Source: Bacteroidaceae bacterium (GTDB lineage Bacteria; Bacteroidota; Bacteroidia; Bacteroidales; Bacteroidaceae). From it: a stretch of 64,000 bases of DNA. The notes under the pieces were generated by a model. That model did no database searches. It worked only from the letters and a program-made list of their open reading frames with translations, and had not been told where the DNA came from. A program made the translations under genes and the position numbers. Below, one piece after another: positions 20,682 through 29,397 of the stretch (the first letter of the stretch is position 1; every line of letters begins with the position of its first letter). The DNA is taken from NCBI GenBank assembly GCA_900769765.1, contig CAAGHW010000005.1, positions 1 through 64,000 of the forward strand, read 5' to 3'.

Positions 20682-21218
20682 TCATTCTACAACATCATAC
20701 ACGTCAGGAAGATTACGTCCAAGACCATTGTAGTCAAGACCATATCCTACAATAAACCTGTCAGGAATCGTAAACAGCGAGTATTTCACATCGACATGCA
20801 CCTGCATTCGCTCCGGCTTTACAAACAACGAAGCCACCTCGACCGATGCGGGATTATGTCTCTTCAATGTTTCAAGCATTTTGCACATTGTATGACCAGT
20901 GTCAACAATATCTTCCAGGACAACCACATCACGGCCTTCGATAGAATCGGACAAGCCGATAAGTTCACGCACATTGCCGGTTGTCTCTGTTCCCTGATAC
21001 GAAGAGAGCTTGACAAAAGAGACTTCACACTCTATCTCAAGATTCTTCAACAGGTCTGCTACAAACATAAAACTGCCATTCAACACGCCAAGAAACAAAG
21101 GACGTTTTCCGGCATAGTCTTTATTTATCTGCGCTGCTACCCTTTTTATCTCCCGGCTGATATCTTCGCGAGATATCGACAAAGCAAATTCCTTATCGTG
21201 TATCTTGACTCTTGACAT
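20682..21218 (-). CDS. hpt: Hypoxanthine phosphoribosyltransferase
   Basis: Purine salvage: makes IMP or GMP from hypoxanthine or guanine and PRPP in the cytoplasm. The 178-residue protein has the type I PRTase fold with the PRPP-binding signature VVVLEDIVDTGHTM (about 95-108), the GVLNGSFMFVADL loop near the N-terminus and the purine-contacting DRFIVGYGLDYNG near the C-terminus. First gene of the hpt-adk-obgE operon, a purine-nucleotide themed set. Confidence 0.95.
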   Translation of the reverse strand: MSRVKIHDKEFALSISREDISREIKRVAAQINKDYAGKRPLFLGVLNGSFMFVADLLKNLEIECEVSFVKLSSYQGTETTGNVRELIGLSDSIEGRDVVVLEDIVDTGHTMCKMLETLKRHNPASVEVASLFVKPERMQVHVDVKYSLFTIPDRFIVGYGLDYNGLGRNLPDVYDVVE

Positions 21219-21247
21219 AATTCATTCCTAATCATGAATATCAAATA

Positions 21248-21255
21248 CAAAATTA
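21248..21255 (-). promoter_or_regulatory. Predicted -7 element for hpt-adk-obgE
   Basis: The minus strand reads TAATTTTG, an exact TAnnTTTG match, 30 bases upstream of the hpt start codon and preceded by an A/T-rich tract. The -33 region is T-rich but has no clear TTTG at the right distance. Confidence 0.5.
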
Positions 21256-21380
21256 GAATAAAGTTCCGAAAAAAAAGATTTATGGCAGTTTTTTTAACTT
21301 TTAAAAAGCAAAAAAGCATGGTTGTCACCCTTTTAAAGAAGTTAAAGAGTTTTTTCAACCAATTTTAGAAAACTATTTAT

Positions 21381-21388
21381 TATCTTCG
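21381..21388 (+). promoter_or_regulatory. Predicted -7 element for the DUF4831-ffh-folD operon
   Basis: TATCTTCG matches TAnnTTTG at all but one fixed position and lies 49 bases before the ATG at 21437. The same variant (TATCTTCG) occurs upstream of recF in this window, which supports it as a working form. Confidence 0.45.
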
Positions 21389-21436
21389 CGAGAAATTAGA
21401 GATTCTGCGCCCGCGAGACTCTAAACAGAAAGCATC

Positions 21437-22495
21437 ATGAGAAAAGTACTGTTATTTTTAGCAACCTTTGCCGTATTGCCCATTATTGCACAAACCGAGG
21501 TAAGCTCTTTCTTCTCCGGAACAAACGAGGGGATAACATACTGTTTGCCCGATACACGCATAGAGGTTACGGTAAACGCAGCATGTATCACGCACACCCC
21601 TGGAGAGTTCAACCGATATGCCGAGAGATACCTGCGCATAAACAATGCCATAACAGAAGCGGCAAGCCATTGGGAGATGGATGAGATAACCATCACCACA
21701 AGTGGCAAGCCAAACAGCGACAAGATGTACACCGTAAAGGTCAACAGCAGCTCAGCATGCAACATTAGCCTTTGCGACAATGGTATAATAAGAGGCATAA
21801 ACATCAAAGAACAGGAGAGCGAGACATTTGAAGAGCCGCGCCCCAACAGCGCCAACCGGCATCTTGATGCGACACAATACATGACAGAAGAGATGCTTCA
21901 GGCCACATCGGTTGCAAAGCTTGCCGAACTTACCGCAAAAGAGATTTATACCATAAGAGAGAGCAAGCTTGCCATAACAAGAGGCTTGGCAGAGAGCATG
22001 CCTAAGGACGGACAGTCGATGCAACTTGTACTTGACGAATTGGACAGACAGGAAAAGGCATTGACCGAGCTATTCACAGGTCGCACCGATACCATCTACA
22101 CTTCACAGTCGTATACCATAGAACCGACATCGGGTAGTGACATCAACAAAGCGATACTGTTCCGTTTTTCACGCAAATTGGGATTTGTCGACAACGATGA
22201 CCTTGCCGGTGAACCTGTCTACTACAACCTGCGCGACATGAAAACGGTACATATCCCCACAACAGAAGAACTTGGCAAGAAGAAAATCCTGAAGAAGGAA
22301 GGAATATGTTACAACATTCCCGGAAAAGCCGAATTCTCGCTCTTCACAAGGAGCAAGAAGATGTACAACGCCGAAATATACATTGCACAGTTCGGTGTTA
22401 CAGAGATATTGTCAAAAGAACTTTTCAACAAGAAGGCAACTACAAAGGTTCTTTTCAACACAGCCACAGGCGGAATTATCAGTATAGAGAAATAA
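21437..22495 (+). CDS. DUF4831 family secreted protein of unknown function
   Basis: The 352-residue product has a signal peptide (MRKVLLFLATFAVLPIIAQ, cleavage likely after residue 18 or 19) and then the pattern of the DUF4831 family: YCLPDTRIEVTVNAACITHTPG followed by FNRYAERYLRI. Later blocks include KEIYTIRESKLAITRGLAE and IPGKAEFSLFTRSKKMYNAEIYIAQFG, i.e. mainly beta strands with a long helix. The family is, to my knowledge, confined to Bacteroidetes and has no known role. It is 22 bases ahead of ffh and probably shares its transcript, so a link to protein export or envelope biogenesis is a guess. Confidence 0.85.
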   Translation: MRKVLLFLATFAVLPIIAQTEVSSFFSGTNEGITYCLPDTRIEVTVNAACITHTPGEFNRYAERYLRINNAITEAASHWEMDEITITTSGKPNSDKMYTVKVNSSSACNISLCDNGIIRGINIKEQESETFEEPRPNSANRHLDATQYMTEEMLQATSVAKLAELTAKEIYTIRESKLAITRGLAESMPKDGQSMQLVLDELDRQEKALTELFTGRTDTIYTSQSYTIEPTSGSDINKAILFRFSRKLGFVDNDDLAGEPVYYNLRDMKTVHIPTTEELGKKKILKKEGICYNIPGKAEFSLFTRSKKMYNAEIYIAQFGVTEILSKELFNKKATTKVLFNTATGGIISIEK

Positions 22496-22517
22496 CAACA
22501 TAAAATTATAGAACAAG

Positions 22518-23849
22518 ATGTTTGAAAACCTAAGCGAGCGTTTAGAACGCTCATTTAAGATACTTAAGGGTGAAGGACGCATCACAGAGGTGAACGTGGC
22601 CGAGACACTTAAGGATGTACGCAAAGCGTTGCTCGACGCGGACGTAAACTACAAGGTAGCAAAGACCTTTACCGACACTGTAAAGAACAAGGCTATAGGA
22701 CAGAACGTGTTGACCTCGCTCCATCCAAGCCAGCTGATGGTAAAGATTGTACACGACGAGCTTACAACCCTTATGGGTGGCGAGACTGCCGACATCAATT
22801 ACGAGGGACATCCTGCCGTCATACTTATGTCGGGTCTTCAGGGTAGCGGTAAGACGACTTTTTCGTCAAAGCTTGCCAACTTCCTTAAGAAAAAGAAGAA
22901 CCGCAACCCGTTATTGGTTGCCTGCGACGTATACCGCCCTGCAGCCATCGACCAGTTGAAGGTTCTCGGTGAGCAGATTGGAGTTCCCGTATATAGCGAG
23001 CCCGAGAGCAAAGACCCCGTACAGATAGCACTCAACGCCATCAAAGAGGCAAAAGCGAAGAGCTACAACCTTGTGATAATCGATACCGCCGGCCGTCTTG
23101 CCGTTGACGAGGAGATGATGAACGAGATTGCAGCCATCAAAGAGGCTGTAAACCCAACAGAGACACTCTTTGTCGTAGACTCAATGACCGGTCAGGATGC
23201 CGTAAACACCGCGAAGGAGTTCAACGACCGTCTTGACTTCACCGGTGTCATCCTCACCAAGCTCGACGGTGACACACGTGGTGGTGCAGCATTGTCTATC
23301 CGTACAGTAGTGACAAAGCCAATCAAGTTCATCGGTACAGGCGAAAAGATGGAGGCAATCGACCAGTTCCACCCCAACCGTATGGCCGACCGCATTCTGG
23401 GCATGGGCGACGTTGTCTCACTTGTTGAGCGCGCACAGGAGCAGTTCGACGAGGAAGAGGCAAAGAAACTGCAACGCAAGCTTGCACGCAACCAGTTCGA
23501 TTTCAACGATTTCCTTACACAGATTGAGCAGATAAAGAAGATGGGTAACATAAAAGACCTTATGTCCATGATCCCTGGCGTGGGCAAGGCTGTCAAGGAC
23601 CTTGACATCGACGACAACGCATTCAAGAGTGTAGAGGCTATCATACGTTCAATGACACCGAAAGAGCGTGCAAATCCCGACATCATCAACAACTCACGCA
23701 AGGAGCGCATAGCACGAGGCAGCGGCACAACAATGCAGGAGGTAAACCGACTGATGAAACAGTTCGAGCAGATACGCAAGACCATGAAAAATGTTGCCGG
23801 CGGCAAGATGGGTAACCTTATGAACATGATGCCTAGATTCGGAAGATAA
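22518..23849 (+). CDS. ffh: Signal recognition particle protein Ffh
   Basis: GTPase that binds signal sequences on nascent chains and delivers ribosomes to FtsY at the membrane. The 443-residue protein has the N domain (MFENLSERLERSFKILKGEG), the G domain with GLQGSGKTTFSSKLA (about 110-124), DTAGRLAVD and TKLDGDTRGGAALS, and the methionine-rich M domain ending GKMGNLMNMMPRFGR. Downstream folD begins after 18 bases. Confidence 0.97.
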   Translation: MFENLSERLERSFKILKGEGRITEVNVAETLKDVRKALLDADVNYKVAKTFTDTVKNKAIGQNVLTSLHPSQLMVKIVHDELTTLMGGETADINYEGHPAVILMSGLQGSGKTTFSSKLANFLKKKKNRNPLLVACDVYRPAAIDQLKVLGEQIGVPVYSEPESKDPVQIALNAIKEAKAKSYNLVIIDTAGRLAVDEEMMNEIAAIKEAVNPTETLFVVDSMTGQDAVNTAKEFNDRLDFTGVILTKLDGDTRGGAALSIRTVVTKPIKFIGTGEKMEAIDQFHPNRMADRILGMGDVVSLVERAQEQFDEEEAKKLQRKLARNQFDFNDFLTQIEQIKKMGNIKDLMSMIPGVGKAVKDLDIDDNAFKSVEAIIRSMTPKERANPDIINNSRKERIARGSGTTMQEVNRLMKQFEQIRKTMKNVAGGKMGNLMNMMPRFGR

Positions 23850-23867
23850 CAAATCATTTTCTATACC

Positions 23868-24749
23868 ATGCAACTGATTGACGGAAAAGCCGTTGCGGCA
23901 CAAATAAAAAAAGAGATTGCCGAAGAGGTCGAGAAAATAATCTCAAACGGAGGCAAACGCCCCCACTTGGCGGCAATACTTGTAGGACATGACGGTGGCA
24001 GCGAGACATACGTTGCCAACAAGGTAAAATCATGCGAAGAGTGCGGTTTTACATCCACTCTCATACGCTACGAAGCAGACATCACCGAAGAGGAGTTGCT
24101 GAAAAAGGTCGATGAGCTGAACAACGACCCCGATGTCGACGGTTTCATTGTACAGCTACCGTTGCCCAAGCATATCGACGAGCAGAAAGTAACCGAAGCC
24201 ATCGACTACCGCAAGGATGTCGACGGATTCCACCCCGTCAATGCCGGCCGCCTTGCCATAGGATTGCCATGCTTCCTATCGGCAACACCAAACGGCATAA
24301 TGGAGCTGCTTGCACGTTACAACATAGACACCAAAGGAAAGAAATGTGTTGTGCTTGGCCGCAGCAACATCGTGGGCAAGCCAATGGCAAACCTTATGAT
24401 GCAGAAGAGCATTCCCGGTGATGCCACAGTAACCGTATGCCACAGTCACACAGTGAACATAGCCGAAGAGTGCCGTCAGGCCGACATCATAATTGCAGCA
24501 CTCGGACAGCCACATTTCCTGAAAGCCGACATGGTGAAGGAGGGAGCTGTTGTCATCGACGTGGGCACCACACGTGTTCCCGATGCCACACGCAAGAGCG
24601 GATTCCGCCTTTGCGGTGACGTTGATTTCGACAATGTAGCACCCAAATGTTCATACATCACCCCTGTTCCAGGAGGTGTAGGCCCCATGACCATAGTATC
24701 GCTGATGAAAAACACCCTGCTTGCAGGAAAGCGCGAAATTTACAGATAA
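23868..24749 (+). CDS. folD: Bifunctional methylenetetrahydrofolate dehydrogenase/cyclohydrolase
   Basis: Interconverts 5,10-methylene-THF and 10-formyl-THF, feeding purine and formyl-methionine synthesis. The 293-residue protein has the catalytic Lys region ([20 protein letters not shown]; Lys in YVANKVK), the [15 protein letters not shown] block, the [11 protein letters not shown] block and the Rossmann motif [17 protein letters not shown], ending with [19 protein letters not shown]. Normal length. It lies between ffh and a CapA-like gene. Confidence 0.96.
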   Translation: MQLIDGKAVAAQIKKEIAEEVEKIISNGGKRPHLAAILVGHDGGSETYVANKVKSCEECGFTSTLIRYEADITEEELLKKVDELNNDPDVDGFIVQLPLPKHIDEQKVTEAIDYRKDVDGFHPVNAGRLAIGLPCFLSATPNGIMELLARYNIDTKGKKCVVLGRSNIVGKPMANLMMQKSIPGDATVTVCHSHTVNIAEECRQADIIIAALGQPHFLKADMVKEGAVVIDVGTTRVPDATRKSGFRLCGDVDFDNVAPKCSYITPVPGGVGPMTIVSLMKNTLLAGKREIYR

Positions 24750-24753
24750 AACC

Positions 24754-25878
24754 TTGAAAACAAGAGTCCTCATAGCAATATTGCTGTTCTGCACTATGCC
24801 ACACATAGCATTGACGCAGGACGGCAATACTTTTTTACAGAAGAGCAGACTTATTTTTGCCGGCGATGTGATGCAACACACCCTGCAGCTCGAAGAGGCC
24901 AAAAGAGATGACGGCACATACAGCTACAGCCATTGGTACAGACACATCACAAAGGAGATAAAGAGCAACAACCTTGCCATTGCCAACCTTGAGACACCTA
25001 TATACAAGGAAGGTTTCAGCGGTTACCTTTCGTTCTGTGCCCCCGACAGTTTCCTTTATGCCATACGCGATACAGGATTCGACGTGATACTTTTTGCCAA
25101 CAACCACTGCTTCGACAAAGGCAAACGCGGAGCCATGCACACCTTGGACCTGCTCGACTCGTTGAAGTTATCACACTGCGGCGTATATCGCAACATTCAG
25201 GAGCGGGAGGAACGCTACCCCCTTATAATAGACAGCAACGGAATAAGGATAGCCATCCTCAACTACACCTATGGCACAAACGGCAACAACATCCCCGAGC
25301 CGATGGTAGTGAACCTGATTGACAAGCCCGTCATCGAAGAGGATATATTCAAGGCAAAGAGCAAAGGGGCAGACGTTATAATAGCCTGCATGCATTGGGG
25401 AGATGAATATGTGAGGATACCGCCTGCAAGAGTGCAGGAGATGAGCCGTTGGCTGATAGAGCAAGGCGTTGACCATATCATAGGCAACCATCCGCACATA
25501 ATACAGCCCATTGAGATTAGGGAGAGCGTCGAGACACCCGACAAGCACGCTGTGGTATATTCAACAGGAAACTTAGTATCGAACATGTCAATGCGAGGCA
25601 CCGACGGTGGAATGATGATTAAGATGGAGCTGAAAAAGATAATGAACTACACCCGCGCAGCATCGCTCGGATATCTGCTGACATGGATAGCCCCCAAAAA
25701 GAGCAACGGAGAGAGGGATTTCACTATTCTGCCGGCATCAACAACCGTATGCCCCGAGAACAGCAATGCCGAGAGAAAGCTGAAACTGTTCCTTGATGAT
25801 ACAAAAAGACTTTTCAGCGAAAACAACAAAGGAGATATCGTGGAGTTTACAGCCGATACGGTGTATCTCACTCCTTGA
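24754..25878 (+). CDS. CapA family protein (PGA-synthesis CapA-like metallophosphatase fold)
   Basis: The 374-residue product has an N-terminal hydrophobic signal (VLIAILLFCTMPHIALT) and then the CapA/PGA_cap domain: LIFAGDVMQHTL, LAIANLETPIY, GFDVILFANNHCFDKGK, NYTYGTNGN, DVIIACMHWGDEY and IIGNHPHIIQPIE, which are the metal-ligand blocks of this calcineurin-like fold. CapA is needed for poly-gamma-glutamate capsule in bacilli; in Bacteroidales the substrate is unknown and no capB/capC genes are near. The start is uncertain: I prefer TTG 24754, just after folD ends, which keeps the signal peptide; another TTG at 24721 overlaps folD. Its 3' end overlaps the convergent DUF3256 gene by 11 bases. 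Confidence 0.85.
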   Translation: MKTRVLIAILLFCTMPHIALTQDGNTFLQKSRLIFAGDVMQHTLQLEEAKRDDGTYSYSHWYRHITKEIKSNNLAIANLETPIYKEGFSGYLSFCAPDSFLYAIRDTGFDVILFANNHCFDKGKRGAMHTLDLLDSLKLSHCGVYRNIQEREERYPLIIDSNGIRIAILNYTYGTNGNNIPEPMVVNLIDKPVIEEDIFKAKSKGADVIIACMHWGDEYVRIPPARVQEMSRWLIEQGVDHIIGNHPHIIQPIEIRESVETPDKHAVVYSTGNLVSNMSMRGTDGGMMIKMELKKIMNYTRAASLGYLLTWIAPKKSNGERDFTILPASTTVCPENSNAERKLKLFLDDTKRLFSENNKGDIVEFTADTVYLTP

Positions 25879-26479
25879 CGAACCGCGCCCCGTTCCAACG
25901 ATAGACAATCTTATTCAACAGCGCGCGCACCTTTGCCGCATCATCGTCGTTCATATAGTCGGGCATGGTATATTCGGCCACAAGAGTGCTGTCCGCTGCA
26001 TTCAATTTGAGCGAGACAAGATAGATATCGCACAAGTCAAGGACACTCTTATCGGCATCGGCAAAGAAATCCCTTATTGATGGTGATGCAAAAAAACTAT
26101 CGGTGTCCAACCGTTTCCAATCGGCATCGTAAAAAGCGATACGGCTGTCGGCCGACTCCGCCGACACGGTATTAACCACACAGACAACAGAACTCTCGCC
26201 CATAGGCAACACCTTCATCTCTACGGTCGATACGGCTGTGCTCTGCAACAACAGATAGTCTTTGCCCAACACTTTCAGTGTCGATTTACCGCCAAGAAGA
26301 TTCGACACGGGATAATCCATGCCTGCATCGGCAAAATCTATACAGTCGGCACGGACATTACGTGGCAACAACGGCAAAACGGAATCGGGCGCATCCATAA
26401 AAAGAGTACGCGCATCCTGTGCCGAAGAGGTCGTAGACCAGGCACACAACAGCAATAGTATCAACAATATCTTTCTCAT
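25868..26479 (-). CDS. DUF3256 family exported protein of unknown function
   Basis: A 203-residue protein with a signal peptide (MRKILLILLLLCAWSTTSSAQ). The mature part starts ARTLFMDAPDSVLPLLPRN and RADCIDFADAGMDYPVSN, the hallmark of DUF3256, a Bacteroidales family without known function. There are no obvious catalytic residues; predicted mostly beta. The start ATG overlaps the stop of the EamA transporter gene (ATGA, four bases), so it is the last gene of a coupled operon. Its stop codon lies inside the end of the convergent CapA-like gene. Confidence 0.85.
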   Translation of the reverse strand: MRKILLILLLLCAWSTTSSAQDARTLFMDAPDSVLPLLPRNVRADCIDFADAGMDYPVSNLLGGKSTLKVLGKDYLLLQSTAVSTVEMKVLPMGESSVVCVVNTVSAESADSRIAFYDADWKRLDTDSFFASPSIRDFFADADKSVLDLCDIYLVSLKLNAADSTLVAEYTMPDYMNDDDAAKVRALLNKIVYRWNGARFVKE

Positions 26480-27375
26480 TTCGAGCCCAAATATAAGAAG
26501 AATAATCCTATTAAAATCAAAACAATGTCAAAAGCTTTCCGTTTGAGATTCTTCTCGTGCAGAAGCAATGCACCGAAGGCGAACGACACGACAACACTTC
26601 CGCGTCTTATCATCGACACGACAGCTATGAGAGCACCCTCCTGTGCAAGAGAGGAGAAATAGCAGAAATCGGCAAAGCCCAAGAAGATGGAAATCATGGG
26701 AATAGCCCAGCTCCAATGGAACTTTTTGCCTCGTTGTGTTGACGAGAATATGTTCAGCAACAAACCTATGCAACCCATGAGCATACACTGGTAGATATTG
26801 AACCACGACTGCACGAGTATAGGTTCCAGCGAGCGCATGAGATATTTGTCGTACAGAGCACTCACAGCCCCGAACAGGGCCGCCAACGCCACGAACAACA
26901 CCCAACGGTTCGAGGTAAAGTCTATTCCTTCGCGTTTACCGCTACGGCTCAGAAGGAACACCGACACGACAGCAATGACGACACCCGTCCACTGATAGCC
27001 GTTGAGCGTCTCACCAAACAGGAGCAATGCACCGAGCAGCACAAGCACCGGACGCGTCGACTGTATCGGAGACACGATAGTTATGGGCAGATGCTTGATG
27101 CCGATATATCCGCACAGCCACGACGACAGCACAATGACAGCCTTCAGCACAAGAAGCAGGTGTGTATGCAAATCGGCTTCGGGCACAAAGAACGCACCCT
27201 GGGTTATAGCACCGCAACGGGAGAGTAATATAAACGGCGAAAAGAGCAGTGCCGAAAAGAGAGTATTCAGGAAAAGTACCGCTATTACAGAGTTATCCTT
27301 CAGCGACACCTTTTTGAAGAAATCGTAACAACCAAGCAAGGCTGCCGACATAAAGGCAAGTACAGCCCACATCAT
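26476..27375 (-). CDS. EamA/DMT family inner-membrane transporter
   Basis: The 299-residue protein has about ten hydrophobic segments in two EamA repeats; the first ends with the typical LPITIVSPIQSTRPVLVLLGALLLFGETLNGYQWTG passage (split here: PIQSTRPVLVLLGALL and GETLNGYQW), the second with RRGSVVVSFAFGALLLHEKN. DMT transporters export or import small metabolites; the substrate cannot be read from the sequence. Both ends overlap their neighbours (truA and DUF3256) by four bases in ATGA junctions, so the three are translationally coupled. Confidence 0.85.
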   Translation of the reverse strand: MMWAVLAFMSAALLGCYDFFKKVSLKDNSVIAVLFLNTLFSALLFSPFILLSRCGAITQGAFFVPEADLHTHLLLVLKAVIVLSSWLCGYIGIKHLPITIVSPIQSTRPVLVLLGALLLFGETLNGYQWTGVVIAVVSVFLLSRSGKREGIDFTSNRWVLFVALAALFGAVSALYDKYLMRSLEPILVQSWFNIYQCMLMGCIGLLLNIFSSTQRGKKFHWSWAIPMISIFLGFADFCYFSSLAQEGALIAVVSMIRRGSVVVSFAFGALLLHEKNLKRKAFDIVLILIGLFFLYLGSK

Positions 27376-28121
27376 AGGAACAACGATTCAGGATATTCTA
27401 CATTGACAAGAAAGAGAGCCTCACCCATTGCCGAGTCGCCAGCCTCGCCGCGGGCCTTATTCTCGATGACGGCACGGAAGCCGTCAAGAGTCATCTTGCC
27501 GCGACCGACGAGCAACAGCGTACCCACGATGGCACGCACCATGTTACGCAGAAAGCGGTCGGCCTCAATCTCAAAGAGCCACTCGTTTTCGTCCACTTGT
27601 CGCCATTCGGCAAACGTAACCTTGCAGTTATTTGTCTTTACATCGGTATGCAGTTTGCTGAAGCTTGTGAAATCGGTATATTCATAGAGAATCCTTGCTG
27701 CGCGGTTCATCATGTCGAAATCGACACCCGGCATCACACGACAGGCATAACGCCTTGCAAAAGGAGATTTTGCCGTTATCACCCTGTAGTTATACCGCCT
27801 TGACACCGCATCGAAACGTGCATGGGCATCGTCCTTCACACGACGTATATTGCTGACAGCAATATCGGGCGGAAGAATCTTGTTCAGCTTATATACCAAC
27901 TGCTGCACATCAACTTCGGCAGGGAAATCGGCATGAGCCACCATACACGAAGCATTAACGCCCGCATCGGTACGCCCTGCACCCGTCAAAGGCACAGGCA
28001 CACGCATCAGCTTGGCAAGAGCCTCTTCCATAACCTGCTGCACTGTAACGGCATTGGGCTGTATCTGCCAGCCATGATATGCCGCACCATCGTATGAGAA
28101 GTATATGAAATAGCGGTACAT
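27372..28121 (-). CDS. truA: tRNA pseudouridine(38-40) synthase
   Basis: Makes pseudouridine at positions 38-40 of the tRNA anticodon arm. The start ATG at 28121 shares one base with the rsmE stop (TGATG); the frame is open 33 bases further but that part lies inside rsmE. The 249 residues start MYRYFIYFSYDGAAYHGWQ; the catalytic Asp is in TGAGRTDAGVNAS (about residue 52), and RYACRVMPGVDF and EADRFLRNMVRAIVGTLL are typical. It overlaps the EamA gene downstream by four bases. Confidence 0.95.
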   Translation of the reverse strand: MYRYFIYFSYDGAAYHGWQIQPNAVTVQQVMEEALAKLMRVPVPLTGAGRTDAGVNASCMVAHADFPAEVDVQQLVYKLNKILPPDIAVSNIRRVKDDAHARFDAVSRRYNYRVITAKSPFARRYACRVMPGVDFDMMNRAARILYEYTDFTSFSKLHTDVKTNNCKVTFAEWRQVDENEWLFEIEADRFLRNMVRAIVGTLLLVGRGKMTLDGFRAVIENKARGEAGDSAMGEALFLVNVEYPESLFL

Positions 28122-28822
28122 CACTTCTCGTTCTTGAGCATTAATATATGGCACGCGGCAAGAGCTGCCGTTTCGGTACGCAGACGGGAGTTGCCGAGAC
28201 TCACAGGCTTATACCCAGCCTCCATCGCCATCTTTACCTCTTCGGGGCTGAAATCACCCTCGGGCCCAATGAGGACTGTGGCATCACACCCTGCAACATG
28301 GAGATCCTTCAAAAGATTTTTCTCTCCATCGTAGCAATGAGCGATGTATTTCTCGCCGGCACGTTCCTGTGAAACGAATTTCTTGAAATCGGCCATCTCT
28401 TCCACAATGGGTTTACTGTATTTCAAAGACTGTTTCATTGCCGACACCACGATACGTTCCACACGCTCGGTCTTTATGACCTTACGCTCCGAGAAACGGC
28501 AGTTGAGGAATGTCAGTTCATCAAGACCAATCTCGGTAGCTTTCTCGGCAAACCACTCGATACGGTCCATATTCTTTGTAGGCGCGACAGCTATATGTAT
28601 ATTGCCGTTCCACCCCTTTGGCATAGGCAGCGTCTCCTTTGCCTCGACATAACAGTGCTTGCCTGCAACAGAACTTATTACAGACTTGTAGAGATTGCCT
28701 TTTCCATCGGTGATATCCAGTTCATCACCTACGGAGAGACGCAACACACGAAGAGCGTGGGCAGCCTCCTCTTCCGACAACTCCCAACGCTCAGCTATAT
28801 CAGGTACATAAAATAGAGCCAT
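28121..28822 (-). CDS. rsmE: 16S rRNA (uracil1498-N3)-methyltransferase
   Basis: A SPOUT-class methyltransferase modifying U1498 of 16S rRNA. The 233-residue protein has an N-terminal PUA-like domain (FYVPDIAERWELSEEEAAHALRVLR in pieces) and the C-terminal knot with VLIGPEGDFSPEEV and VSLGNSRLRTETAALAA, the SAM-binding hallmarks of RsmE. It starts one base after the nuclease gene and shares a base with truA. Confidence 0.95.
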   Translation of the reverse strand: MALFYVPDIAERWELSEEEAAHALRVLRLSVGDELDITDGKGNLYKSVISSVAGKHCYVEAKETLPMPKGWNGNIHIAVAPTKNMDRIEWFAEKATEIGLDELTFLNCRFSERKVIKTERVERIVVSAMKQSLKYSKPIVEEMADFKKFVSQERAGEKYIAHCYDGEKNLLKDLHVAGCDATVLIGPEGDFSPEEVKMAMEAGYKPVSLGNSRLRTETAALAACHILMLKNEK

Positions 28823-28823
28823 A

Positions 28824-29396
28824 TTATTCTTTTGTGCTTTTCATTTCTGTTGTATTCTTATGGTGACGCGAATCGATTTCCTCTTTCAGTTTCATCGCCA
28901 GCTCATAGTTTTCCTCTTTTACGGCATTTTCCATCGCCGCACGCAAAGTCCCCTCATCGGCTGCGGTAATAGGTATAGATATTGCACCGTTCTGTTCATC
29001 GCGTATGCACATACGGTTAAGCAGTTCCTCGCGGATGAAGACAGGAGCCTTAGCCCTCAATGCAATGGCTATCGCATCGCTTGTACGTGAATCGATACAG
29101 ACAATCTCGCCATCCTTTGCATAGTGCAACTCCGAAAAGAACGTTCCGTCGTCTATGCGGTCTATGAGCACACGTAGCAGCTCTATGCCGAAAGCTGTCG
29201 ATAACGACCCGAACAAATCGTGTGTCAATGGACGACCTACATCCACGCCACGCAAAGCGAAAGCTATGGCCTGTGCCTCAAGCATTCCAAGAGCCACTAT
29301 TATCTTACGCAAACCATCTTTCTCCTGCATGACAAGAACATGTGCGCGATGGTCAGAAGCCTTCGACATCATGTCGGAAACAACAAGTTCAACCAT
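28824..29396 (-). CDS. Bifunctional nuclease family protein (DUF151) with UvrB/UvrC motif
   Basis: The 190-residue product starts MVELVVSDMMSKASDHRAHV. Residues 1-135 form the DUF151 domain (GMLEAQAIAFALRGVDVGRPLTHDLF; IDSRTSDAIAIALRAKAPVF), a fold with DNase/RNase activity shown for a plant homologue. Residues about 148-183 resemble a UVR motif (LRAAMENAVKEENYELAMKLKEEI, split here as MENAVKEENYELAMK), usually a protein-protein contact helix pair. I took ATG 29396, one base past the transporter stop; an upstream start would overlap the transporter. Bacterial role unknown; the neighbours modify RNA. Confidence 0.88.
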   Translation of the reverse strand: MVELVVSDMMSKASDHRAHVLVMQEKDGLRKIIVALGMLEAQAIAFALRGVDVGRPLTHDLFGSLSTAFGIELLRVLIDRIDDGTFFSELHYAKDGEIVCIDSRTSDAIAIALRAKAPVFIREELLNRMCIRDEQNGAISIPITAADEGTLRAAMENAVKEENYELAMKLKEEIDSRHHKNTTEMKSTKE

Positions 29397-29397
29397 G

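Noticed and set aside
20169..21215. Plus-strand open frame of about 348 codons across adk and hpt
   Set aside because: It covers two clearly conserved minus-strand genes and the gap between them; no domain is seen in its translation.
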